Source: DATLNF01 sp046590575 (GTDB taxonomy: Bacteria; Actinomycetota; Actinomycetes; BP-191). Taken from it: 26,346 nucleotides of DNA. This document shows, piece after piece, positions 1-7,176 of this stretch. Numbering within the stretch: position 1 is the first letter of the stretch; each line of letters starts with the position of its first letter. The position numbers were made by a program, and so were the translations under genes. The notes under the pieces were generated by a model. The model was not told the DNA's origin. It worked only from the letters and a program-made list of their open reading frames with translations, and ran no database searches. Where the stretch lies: positions 1 through 26,346 of the forward strand of contig JBKJUS010000047.1 of assembly GCA_046590575.1 (NCBI GenBank). Reading direction: 5' to 3'.

Positions 1-671
1 GTCTGCCGGAGCACCTCGAAAATTCGGGGGGAGAGCACGTAGCGCCCGATGACGGCGTAACTGCTCGGCGCCTCGTCAACGCTCGGCTTCTCGACCAGGC
101 CGGTGATGCGGACGACGTCCGTCTCCGTCGTCGGCTGCACTGCCGCACAGCCGTAGAGGGAAATCTGCTCGCGAGGGACTTCCATGAGCGCAACGACACT
201 GCCCCCACGATGGCTCCGCACCGTGGCCATGGCGTCGATCAGGTGCTCGGACGAGTCGATGAGGTCATCGCCGAGCAACACAGCGAACGGCTCGTCCCCG
301 ACATGCGACGCCGCGCAGAGCACGGCATGGCCAAGCCCGCGCGGGTCGCCTTGGCGCACGTAGTGGACCTGAGCCAGGGCGGCGGTGGCCCGCACCATGT
401 CCAGCCGCTCGGTATCCCCCTTGGCAAGAAGGGTGGCCTCGAGCTCCCACGAGCGGTCGAAGTGGTCCTCAAGGACCCCCTTTCCGCGACCGGTGACCAT
501 GAGGATGTCGTTCAGGCCAGCTCGGACGGCCTCCTCCACGACGTATTGGATCGCCGGCTTGTCGACCACCGGCAGCATCTCCTTGGGAGTGGCCTTGGTC
601 GCTGGCAGGAAGCGGGTGCCGAGGCCCGCGGCCGGAATGACGGCCTTGCGGAGCATCGCGGGGGCGGACAT
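1..671 (-). CDS. galU: UTP-glucose-1-phosphate uridylyltransferase, 3' end cut by window edge
   Basis: Makes UDP-glucose from UTP and glucose-1-phosphate in the cytosol, the precursor for glycans, exopolysaccharide and trehalose. The reading frame is open from an ATG at 671 to the left edge, giving about 223 residues of a family usually near 300, so the C-terminus is outside the window. The nucleotidyltransferase signature is clear near the N-terminus: GLGTRFLPATKATPKEMLP, followed by VVDKPAIQYVVEEA, and later GDPRGLGHAV, LLGDDLI and GLVEKP. An alternative start is the ATG at 656 (MLRKAVIPAAG). The Shine-Dalgarno upstream is weak. It lies 36 nt downstream of the diguanylate cyclase gene on the same strand, so the two could be cotranscribed. 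Family assignment is secure. Confidence 0.95.
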   Translation of the reverse strand, partial: MSAPAMLRKAVIPAAGLGTRFLPATKATPKEMLPVVDKPAIQYVVEEAVRAGLNDILMVTGRGKGVLEDHFDRSWELEATLLAKGDTERLDMVRATAALAQVHYVRQGDPRGLGHAVLCAASHVGDEPFAVLLGDDLIDSSEHLIDAMATVRSHRGGSVVALMEVPREQISLYGCAAVQPTTETDVVRITGLVEKPSVDEAPSSYAVIGRYVLSPRIFEVLRQ

Positions 672-707
672 GGAAAGCACCCTACCCAGCGATCCGGCGC
701 AGCCGGT

Positions 708-2828
708 TCAGCGCGGCGGGGGGGAAGCGCTTTCCTCGGTTGTCGTCGCCACCGAGTAGGTGTCCCGGCCGTCTTCCTTGGCCCGATAGAGCGCGGCATC
801 GGCGGTGCGAACGAGCTCCGAGCCGGACGTGCCGTGATCGGGAAAGACGGCGACCCCGACGCTGACCGTCACCCGGATCGGCACCTCTCCCGCTGCGCCG
901 AAGCGCCGCTGGCGGATCAGCTCGCAGATCTTCCCGGCCGCCTGCACCGCCCCCTCGAGGTCGGTCTCGGGCAGGATCAAGACGAACTCCTCGCCCCCGT
1001 AGCGGGCCAGGATGTCCACCTCCCGGATCGTGAGCTTGATCCGGGTCGCCAGCTCGATCAGCACCGCGTCACCGCGTTGGTGGCCGTGCTCGTCGTTGAC
1101 GTCCTTGAACTTGTCGATGTCCATGATCAGCAGGGCGAGCGGACGACCGAAGCGGCTCGCGCGCTCGATCTCCTTGTCGAAGGTCATCTGGAAGTAGCGG
1201 AAGTTCCAGATGCCAGTGAGGCCGTCGGTGATCGACAGCCGCTGTGCCTCCTGGTGCAGCAGCACGTTGTCGATGGCAACAGTCGCCTGGTTGGCAAAGG
1301 ACCGGATGGTGGCGACGTCGCTGTCGTCGAAGGTGTCGGCGTCGACCCGGTCGTAGAGGTTGAGTACCCCAATGACCCGGTTCTGGCTCTTCAACGGCAC
1401 CGAGATGACGCTGTCGGCGCGCGGCTCAGTGGGGGCGAGTCGTAACTGGCCGGGGTTGCTGCCAACCGTGCCGTGGATGGCCTCACCACTGCGAGCCACT
1501 GCGCCAGCGACACCGTCACCGACCGAAACCCGCACCTCCGCCGGGGAGGGCAGTCGACCGTCGAGACCGCGGCCAACCTTGAGGTAGAGCTCGTCCCGGT
1601 TGGCGGAGAAAAGCATCAACGACCCGGCCTCGGCCCTGATCGTCACCATCGCGGTCTCGAGGATGACGGCGAGCATCTTCTTCAGGTCGTGGGTACTGGA
1701 GAGCGTGTCGCCCAGACGAGTCAGGTTCCGCTTGAGCTCGTCGCGACTGTCCTGAAGGGCCTGGATGTAGGTGCGCAGCTCGTCGGTCATCGTGTTGAAG
1801 GCCCGTGCCAACGCGCCGATCTCGTCGCGTGACCGGACGTCGATCTTCGTATCAAGACGGCCGCCGGCGACCGCGAGAGCAGCGTCGACCAACTCGGCGA
1901 GCGGACGGGTGGTCACCCGGGAGAGCAGCCAGCCGAAGAGCCCGGCCATGATCAGCGACACCACGATGACGGCCAGCAGCCCGCGGTCGGTGTTGGACTT
2001 GCTGGCAATGGCTTCGTCCAGGGACACTGAGACGACCAGGTTCGGGCTGCGTCGCTCATCGCTCACGAGCCGGTCCTGGACGATGAGGTCCGCGCCGACC
2101 TGGACCGGCGTACGGCGCGGGTCCGAGCCAGCAGTGCGTACGAGCGCCGACGCCTCGGCGGACGCGGCCAGCGTCGTCGCCGTCACCTGCCCAGCGCTGA
2201 CGAGGGTGAGGCCGACTCCCTCGGCGGTCGCCACGCTGGCGAGCATCGCCTGGTCGAGCCAGAAGCCGGCGACGACAAGACCGATCTGGTTGGCCCGGGG
2301 CCCGGTCAGGCGCACCCTGGAGCGCACGTACCGGTCGGTAACCGACTGCTCAGCCTCGCCCGCCGCTCGCGACCGGGCGAGCTCGGCAACGACCTCGTCG
2401 GCGATCGCCTGGTAGGACAGGGTGTCGCCGACGAACTCGGCCGGGCGACCCGCCGCGGCATCGGGTATGACCTTGCCCCTGGCGTCGACGACGAGAACGA
2501 AGTCCGCCGATCCCGGGAAGTCCTTGGTGAACTGACGCACGAGGGCTGGCACTCGGGTGGGGTTGGACTGCACCAGCTGCCCGAACTCCACGAGGCGGCC
2601 CTCGCGATCCGCAACGTTGCGCGTCGCGAGCGCGGTGGCCGCGGTGACCGATCTTTCTTGCAGCTGCGCGAGAACGGCATCCGCGCTGCTGCGAGCGGCC
2701 GTGACCGGTGCGTCGAACTGCCGGTCGAGGCTCTTGAAGTTGGCGCCGCGGACGAGTAGCGCGGTCACCATCAGCGGGATCAGCACGATGGCCACAAAAG
2801 CAATCGACAGCCGTATCCGCAGTGGCAC
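708..2828 (-). CDS. membrane-bound diguanylate cyclase with HAMP, GAF and GGDEF domains
   Basis: Predicted to make cyclic di-GMP from two GTP at the inner face of the membrane. From the GTG at 2828 it is 706 aa: transmembrane segment about 5-26, an extracytoplasmic sensor region about 28-281 of unknown ligand, a second transmembrane segment about 283-303, HAMP about 304-355, GAF about 379-522 and GGDEF about 530-697. The active-site loop reads GGEEF (611-615), competent for synthesis. An RxxD (REVD, 602-605) sits five residues before it, the position of the product-inhibition I-site. I chose the GTG because a GGAAGGG ribosome site (2835-2841) lies just upstream. The ATG at 2921 would add 31 residues that look non-native and would overlap the divergent folate gene. 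No EAL domain is fused. The signal sensed is unknown. Confidence 0.93.
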   Translation of the reverse strand: MPLRIRLSIAFVAIVLIPLMVTALLVRGANFKSLDRQFDAPVTAARSSADAVLAQLQERSVTAATALATRNVADREGRLVEFGQLVQSNPTRVPALVRQFTKDFPGSADFVLVVDARGKVIPDAAAGRPAEFVGDTLSYQAIADEVVAELARSRAAGEAEQSVTDRYVRSRVRLTGPRANQIGLVVAGFWLDQAMLASVATAEGVGLTLVSAGQVTATTLAASAEASALVRTAGSDPRRTPVQVGADLIVQDRLVSDERRSPNLVVSVSLDEAIASKSNTDRGLLAVIVVSLIMAGLFGWLLSRVTTRPLAELVDAALAVAGGRLDTKIDVRSRDEIGALARAFNTMTDELRTYIQALQDSRDELKRNLTRLGDTLSSTHDLKKMLAVILETAMVTIRAEAGSLMLFSANRDELYLKVGRGLDGRLPSPAEVRVSVGDGVAGAVARSGEAIHGTVGSNPGQLRLAPTEPRADSVISVPLKSQNRVIGVLNLYDRVDADTFDDSDVATIRSFANQATVAIDNVLLHQEAQRLSITDGLTGIWNFRYFQMTFDKEIERASRFGRPLALLIMDIDKFKDVNDEHGHQRGDAVLIELATRIKLTIREVDILARYGGEEFVLILPETDLEGAVQAAGKICELIRQRRFGAAGEVPIRVTVSVGVAVFPDHGTSGSELVRTADAALYRAKEDGRDTYSVATTTEESASPPPR

Positions 2829-2896
2829 CGCGAGCCCTTCCCTGAACAGACGCCCCCGTGGAGGGGTCGACAGAGTCGCTCTGGCCCTGAAGTGCC

Positions 2897-3508
2897 ATGC
2901 TGGCACGAATGGGTGCCTCATCGGCCGACACCGCGCACCACAATCCGAAGTCGGCGCTGCGCCAACACATGAGGTCGGTCTGGTCCAGCCTGGACCTCTC
3001 CGCAGTGGCTGCCGAGACGACAGCGACCGTGCTCGGCCTGCCCGAGGTCGTCGGGGCCACGACCGTCGCGGCGTACGCCGCTCTGCCGACGGAGCTCCCG
3101 ACGACCGACCTGCTCGAGGGGCTGCGGGCCCGCGGAGTCGTCATCCTGCTGCCCGTGCTGCTGCCGGGTGGCGCACTCGCGTGGCGGCGATGGAACCCCG
3201 GGGCGCCGCTCGTGGCGGGCCGCCGCGGAACCACGGAACCACGCGTCGATGCGCCCCGCGCGTCGCTCACCGAGGCCCAGGCCGTCGTGGTGCCAGGACT
3301 CGCCTTCGACGCAGCCGGCATGCGGCTCGGGCGGGGCGGCGGCTCGTTCGACCGGGCACTGAGCGAGAGCAGGAGCCACCCGGTCGTCATCGCGATGGCG
3401 CCGGATGAGGCCATCGTCGAGCACGTCCCGGCTGAGCACCACGACCAGAGGGTCGATGTCGTGGTCACCCCCTCCCGGGTGATTCGGACGCGTCCGCTGG
3501 ACTCGTGA
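2897..3508 (+). CDS. 5-formyltetrahydrofolate cyclo-ligase (MTHFS family)
   Basis: Predicted ATP-dependent conversion of 5-formyltetrahydrofolate to 5,10-methenyltetrahydrofolate in the cytosol, salvaging a folate dead end. The 203-aa product has the family layout: N-terminal KSALRQHMRS helix, the middle motif LPVLLPGGALAWRRW, and the C-terminal nucleotide-binding loop GMRLGRGGGSFDRAL (the usual form is GxRLGxGGGYYDR). Length fits the family. Start is uncertain: ATG at 2897 or 2909, neither with a good ribosome site. It is divergent from the diguanylate cyclase gene, with about 68 nt between, and precedes the FmdB-type gene by 61 nt. That order, ligase then FmdB then SAF protein, is familiar from other actinomycetes. 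Confidence 0.93.
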   Translation: MLARMGASSADTAHHNPKSALRQHMRSVWSSLDLSAVAAETTATVLGLPEVVGATTVAAYAALPTELPTTDLLEGLRARGVVILLPVLLPGGALAWRRWNPGAPLVAGRRGTTEPRVDAPRASLTEAQAVVVPGLAFDAAGMRLGRGGGSFDRALSESRSHPVVIAMAPDEAIVEHVPAEHHDQRVDVVVTPSRVIRTRPLDS

Positions 3509-3569
3509 GGCGCGATCGCCGAAGATTGGCAGTCGTTGTCCCCGAGTGCTAAGTCAGGAGAGCCTCCTC

Positions 3570-3923
3570 GTGCCGACGTACGAGTACGCGTGCACCGCGT
3601 GCGGCAAGCACCTCGAGGTTGTCCAGAGCTTCACCGACAGCTCGCTCACCGAGTGCCCCACCTGCGAGGGCGTGCTGCGCAAGGTCTTCTCGCCGGTCGG
3701 CGTCGTCTTCAAGGGCAGCGGGTTCTACAAGACGGACAGCCGCGCGAAGAGCAGCTCTTCTTCGTCGTCGGACAAGACGTCGTCGGACAAGACGTCCTCG
3801 GACAAGGCGTCCTCCGACAAGACGTCCTCGACCACGTCCTCGTCGGACACGTCCGGCGGAACGAAGTCCGCGGCGCCCACCCCGGGTACGTCGAGCGGGT
3901 CCGGTGCCGCGACCGGCAGCTGA
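3570..3923 (+). CDS. FmdB-family zinc-ribbon protein with repetitive Ser/Asp/Lys/Thr tail
   Basis: Small cytosolic protein of 117 aa whose family (FmdB/CxxC_CXXC_SSSS) has no settled biochemical role; in some organisms it is linked to regulation or oxidoreductase maturation. Residues 1-60 form the conserved part: VPTYEYACTACG with cysteines 8 and 11, then CPTC with cysteines 29 and 32 (a four-cysteine zinc knuckle), and GVVFKGSGFYKTD. After this the chain becomes a low-complexity tail of SSDKT-like five-residue units. GTG at 3570 is the right start because the family begins (M)PTYEY and AGGAG lies at 3556-3560; the longer frame from 3546 is not supported. The tail is encoded by imperfect 15-bp tandem repeats (separate entry). 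Confidence 0.9.
   Translation: MPTYEYACTACGKHLEVVQSFTDSSLTECPTCEGVLRKVFSPVGVVFKGSGFYKTDSRAKSSSSSSSDKTSSDKTSSDKASSDKTSSTTSSSDTSGGTKSAAPTPGTSSGSGAATGS
3758..3852 (+). repeat. imperfect 15-bp tandem repeats coding for SSDKT units
   Basis: Within the FmdB-type gene the unit tcgtcggacaagacg and close variants recur about five to six times head to tail, giving SSDKT-SSDKT-SSDKA-SSDKT-SSTTS-SSDTS. The period is a multiple of three, so unit gain or loss would keep frame. The boundaries are approximate. Confidence 0.85.
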
Positions 3924-4023
3924 CGTGCACCGACGGCTGTCCACAGAGCCGCCCGGTCCGCCCGGCGCAGCTCCGCAACGCCGTTAGGGTCGGTCACATC
4001 CGCTAACCTTTCCGGGAGTAACC

Positions 4024-4815
4024 GTGCCGGCACCGCGCGCCGAGATCGGCATCTTCGGTGGCTCTGGCTTCTACTCCCTGCTCGACGCAGCGGAGGAGCA
4101 CCACGTCACCACGGCGTACGGCGCGCCGTCGGCACCTGTCATGACCGGCACCATCGCGGGCCGATCGGTCGCCTTCCTGCCACGCCATGGCCGAGACCAT
4201 GAGTTCCCGCCGCACCGCATCCCCTACCGGGCCAACCTCGCCGCGATGCGCGAATTGGGCGTGACACAGCTCCTCGGGCCGTGCGCAGCCGGGTCGTTGC
4301 GCCGCGACGTTCGCCCAGGCGACTTCGTCGTCGTCGACCAGCTGGTCGATCGCACATCGGGTCGGGTGCAGACTTTCCACGACACCGGCGCGGTGCACGT
4401 CACGTTCGCGGACCCGTACTGCCCTCGGGGCCGGGCGGCGGTGCTCGACGCGGCGCGGGACGTGCACATCACTGCTCATGACGGCGGCACGATGGTCGTC
4501 ATCGAAGGTCCACGGTTCTCCACACGCGCGGAGTCCCGCTGGTACGCCGACCAGGGCTGGTCCGTCATCAACATGACCGGTCACCCCGAGGCGGTTCTCG
4601 CCCGCGAGGCCGGCCTCTGCTACACCTCGATTGCGTTGATCACCGATCATGACGCCGGTGTCGACGGCGTGGCGCCGGTGACCATGGACGAGGTGTTCCG
4701 AGTCTTCGCTGACAACAACGCGCGACTGCGGGGTCTCCTGGAAGCGATCGTCGGCCGGTTGCCGGATTCGGCAGCGGGCTGCGTCTGCCCCGGTACGCCC
4801 GTGGACGGTGGATGA
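4024..4815 (+). CDS. mtnP: S-methyl-5'-thioadenosine phosphorylase family protein
   Basis: Predicted phosphorolysis of methylthioadenosine (from polyamine and SAM metabolism) to adenine and methylthioribose-1-phosphate; a purine nucleoside phosphorylase role is the alternative. The 263-aa chain starts at GTG 4024 behind GGGAG (4014-4018). Visible family motifs are GIFGGSGFY (phosphate loop, near residues 9-17), PRHGRDHEFPPHRIPYRAN, GPCAAGSLR, VVVDQLVDRTSGR, GPRFSTRAES, NMTGHPEAVLARE and ITDHDAG. The paired aspartates in TDHD are those that favour 6-aminopurines, while MTG instead of MTT resembles actinobacterial and methylthioinosine-type members, so the substrate is open. From memory it closely resembles M. 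tuberculosis Rv0535. The C-terminus ends in a CVCPG cysteine pair. Its stop lies 3 nt before the SAF gene. Confidence 0.88.
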   Translation: MPAPRAEIGIFGGSGFYSLLDAAEEHHVTTAYGAPSAPVMTGTIAGRSVAFLPRHGRDHEFPPHRIPYRANLAAMRELGVTQLLGPCAAGSLRRDVRPGDFVVVDQLVDRTSGRVQTFHDTGAVHVTFADPYCPRGRAAVLDAARDVHITAHDGGTMVVIEGPRFSTRAESRWYADQGWSVINMTGHPEAVLAREAGLCYTSIALITDHDAGVDGVAPVTMDEVFRVFADNNARLRGLLEAIVGRLPDSAAGCVCPGTPVDGG

Positions 4816-4818
4816 CCA

Positions 4819-5463
4819 GTGCCTGAGGTCGCCCGGTTGGTCCGCCGGCTACGCCGCGCAGTCACCATCCACCGCCGGCTGCTGGCTGGGCTCTGCGCGG
4901 CCGGCGCCGTGGCTGTCTCCCTCGACGTCATCGCACCCCCGCCGCCTGAGCTCACCGCCGTGCTGGCCGCAGCCCGCGACATACCGGCCGGAGCGGCTGT
5001 GTCGGAAGCCGATCTCGCTCCTCTTCGACTGCCCCGCGAGCTGGTGCCTGATGGCGCGCTGCCACTGGGCGCGCGGGTGATTGGTCGCCTCGTGAGCGGT
5101 CCGGTCCGCCGTGGCGAGCCGCTGACCGACGTGCGCCTGGTCGGACCGAGCCTGCTCGACGGCGTCGCCGGGGACGGGAGCGCCGTCGCCGTCCCGGTCC
5201 GCCTCGGCGACCGCGACGCGGCCGGCCTCGTGAGGGCAGGTGACCGGGTCGACGTCCTGGCCGCTCCGCTTGCTGCGGGCAATGACGCCGCACGGGCGGT
5301 CGAAGTGGTGGCCGCCGACGCCCTGGTCCTTGCTGTCCCCGCGGACGCCGATGGTTTCGAGGGCTCGTTGCTGATCGTCGCCGTCGGGCCGTCGACGGCC
5401 CGCGAGCTGGCCCGGGCGGCGACGACTGCCCGGCTCTCCATCTCCTTGCGGGGGACCTCATGA
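4819..5463 (+). CDS. membrane-anchored SAF-domain protein (CpaB/RcpC-like)
   Basis: The 214-aa protein starts at GTG 4819. A basic N-terminus (RLVRRLRRAVTIHRR) precedes one hydrophobic segment at about 20-38, so the rest is probably outside the membrane. Residues about 45-110 match an SAF fold: ARDIPAGAAVSEADL, LPLGARVIGRLVSGPVRRGEPLTDVRL. The second half (VPVRLGDRDAAGLVRAGDRVDVLA) resembles the segment following SAF in the Flp pilus protein CpaB/RcpC. No pilus genes are nearby, so a pilus role is not supported. Such single SAF proteins occur beside FmdB-type genes in many actinomycetes with unknown function. The start is 3 nt after the mtnP stop, and its TGA overlaps the ATG of the FAD oxidase gene (ATGA at 5460-5463), implying coupled translation. 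Confidence 0.82.
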   Translation: MPEVARLVRRLRRAVTIHRRLLAGLCAAGAVAVSLDVIAPPPPELTAVLAAARDIPAGAAVSEADLAPLRLPRELVPDGALPLGARVIGRLVSGPVRRGEPLTDVRLVGPSLLDGVAGDGSAVAVPVRLGDRDAAGLVRAGDRVDVLAAPLAAGNDAARAVEVVAADALVLAVPADADGFEGSLLIVAVGPSTARELARAATTARLSISLRGTS

Positions 5464-7025
5464 GCTACGCCGTGTGGGGTTGGGGCGACCCTGCCGACCA
5501 GCCGCGGGAAAGCGATCTCGTCGCAGCAGCGCCGTGGGCCACCGCGCTGCTCGGGTTTCCTGTCCAGGCCCCGGAGGCTCCGTCGGCGCTGCAGCCACTG
5601 CAGGCGCCGCGAATGGACCCGACGATCTTTGGCGATATCGGGTCGGCCGACCCGGTCGACCGGGCCCGACACGGGATCGGCCGGAGCTATCGCGACGTCG
5701 TCCGGGGCATCCGCGGGGAGGTCCCGCACGTGCCCGACGTCGTCGTACGACCTACGTCTGCAGCGCAGGTCGACGAGGTCCTGGACCGCTGCGCGGAGCG
5801 CGGCTGGGCAGTCGTGCCGTTCGGCGGTGGGTCCAGTGTGGTCGGCGGGGTCGAGCCGGTGCTCCCCGTCGACTCCAGCCACTCCGGTGTGGTCTCACTC
5901 GACCTTGGGCTGCTGCACCGAGTGCTCGAGGTCGACCCGGTGTCACGTGCCGCCCGCATCGAGGCCGGCGCCTTCGGGCCGGATCTCGAGCGACAACTGG
6001 CCGAGACCGGTCACACCATGCGCTTCTACCCCCAATCGTTCGAGCGCTCGACGCTCGGCGGCTGGATCGCCACCCGCGCTGCCGGCCACTACGCCACGGG
6101 CGCGGCGCACATCGACGATTTGGTCGAGTCGGTCACCGCGGTGACGCCGGGCGGCACCTGGAGCTCGCGCCGACTTCCCGGATCGGGCGCGGGCCCGAGC
6201 CCCGACCGGCTGCTGCTGGGCTCCGAGGGCATCCTCGGAGTGATCACGGAAGCGTGGGTGCGGCTGCAGGTGCGACCGACCCACCGAGCGGGCACGTCAG
6301 TCGCATTCGCGTCGTGGACCGACGGCGCGAGCGCCGTACGCCGCATCGTCCAGGCCGGGCTGCGCCCAGCGGGTTGCCGGTTAGTCGACGCCACCGAAGC
6401 CCGGCTCACGAGCACCCTCGACGATGGACGGTCGGTTCTTGTGCTGGCCTTCGAGAGCGCTGACGCGCCGGTCGACGCGGAGCTCGCTCGTGCGGTCGAG
6501 ATCTGCAAGGACTCGGGTGGCGCCGGGCTTGCGGGACGCGCCGGGGCGGAGACCAGCGGACGCTGGCGGGACACCTTCGTGCGAGCGCCCTACCTGCGCG
6601 AGAACCTGATCCTGCTCGGCGTGCTGACCGAGACCTTCGAGACAGCGGTCACCTGGGACCGCTTCGACGTCTTCGTCGAGTCGGTGCGGGCCGCGACCCT
6701 CGACGCGGTGCGTCGGGTGTGCGGCACCGGCATCGTGACCTGCCGGACCACGCATGCCTACCCGGACGGAGCAGCGCCGTACTTCACCGTTCTCGCGCCG
6801 GCGCGTCGGGGCGGCGAACTGGCGCAGTGGGCGCAGATCAAGACGGCGGCGGCCGAGGCGATCCTCGCCGGTGGCGGCACGATCACCCATCACCATGCTG
6901 TCGGTCGCGACCACCGCCCGTGGTACGACATGCAGCGGCCCGACCTCTTCGCAGCAGCGCTTCGCGCGGTGAAGAAGTCTGTGGACCCGTCGGGAATCCT
7001 CAATCCCGGCGTCCTGCTCGGCTGA
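5460..7025 (+). CDS. FAD-binding oxidase, alkyldihydroxyacetonephosphate-synthase-like
   Basis: Flavoenzyme of the PCMH/VAO family, 521 aa. The N-terminal WGWGDPAD resembles the WNGWGD start of AGPS-like bacterial enzymes. The FAD pyrophosphate loop is at about 119-130 (PFGGGSSVVGG), followed by PQSFERSTLGGWIATRAAGH (190-209) and GSEGILGVITEAW. The C-terminal part has the histidine cluster HHHAVGRDH (477-485) and the terminal SGILNPGVLL typical of the family. In eukaryotes AGPS swaps the acyl of acyl-DHAP for a fatty alcohol to make ether lipid; whether this bacterial protein does so, or oxidises a hydroxyacid such as lactate or glycolate, cannot be told from sequence. ATG at 5460 overlaps the SAF stop, so the two are coupled. 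Confidence 0.88.
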   Translation: MSYAVWGWGDPADQPRESDLVAAAPWATALLGFPVQAPEAPSALQPLQAPRMDPTIFGDIGSADPVDRARHGIGRSYRDVVRGIRGEVPHVPDVVVRPTSAAQVDEVLDRCAERGWAVVPFGGGSSVVGGVEPVLPVDSSHSGVVSLDLGLLHRVLEVDPVSRAARIEAGAFGPDLERQLAETGHTMRFYPQSFERSTLGGWIATRAAGHYATGAAHIDDLVESVTAVTPGGTWSSRRLPGSGAGPSPDRLLLGSEGILGVITEAWVRLQVRPTHRAGTSVAFASWTDGASAVRRIVQAGLRPAGCRLVDATEARLTSTLDDGRSVLVLAFESADAPVDAELARAVEICKDSGGAGLAGRAGAETSGRWRDTFVRAPYLRENLILLGVLTETFETAVTWDRFDVFVESVRAATLDAVRRVCGTGIVTCRTTHAYPDGAAPYFTVLAPARRGGELAQWAQIKTAAAEAILAGGGTITHHHAVGRDHRPWYDMQRPDLFAAALRAVKKSVDPSGILNPGVLLG

Positions 7026-7096
7026 CCCACAACAGACGCCTCGCCCCCTGGAAGCCGCGCTTGGTGGCGGCGGATTTGTACGGGCTCGATTTGAAC

Positions 7097-7112
7097 TCGA
7101 AACTTTGTTCTA
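7097..7112 (+). promoter_or_regulatory. SOS (LexA) box-like palindrome upstream of the HNH gene
   Basis: The 16-mer tcgaaactttgttcta matches the mycobacterial/actinobacterial SOS box TCGAAC-N4-GTTCGA at 10 of 12 defined positions. It lies 64 nt before the ATG at 7177 and is directly preceded by TTGAAC (7091-7096), a -35-like hexamer. 13E12-family genes in M. tuberculosis are known LexA targets, which fits. Binding here is inferred. Confidence 0.55.
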
Positions 7113-7163
7113 TTGGTTGTGCACAATCGCTGCGCCCCAGCGGATTCCGTCGGGGGTGGCGGG

Positions 7164-7169
7164 TACCGT
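7164..7169 (+). promoter_or_regulatory. TANNNT -10 box set for a leaderless transcript
   Basis: TACCGT ends 7 nt before the ATG at 7177, the spacing expected when transcription begins at the start codon. It supports 7177 as the start of the HNH gene, which has no ribosome site at normal distance. Confidence 0.45.
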
Positions 7170-7176
7170 CATTGGC

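Noticed and set aside
210..1445. 411-aa plus-strand frame opposite galU and the diguanylate cyclase
   Set aside because: Antisense of two genes with clear family motifs; composition is that of a shadow frame.
3758..3852. Possible CRISPR-like array
   Set aside because: Units are contiguous 15-bp coding repeats without spacers, inside a protein gene.
4647..5882. 411-aa minus-strand frame opposite mtnP, SAF and FAD oxidase genes
   Set aside because: Antisense of three supported genes; Ser/Thr/Arg-rich with no motif.
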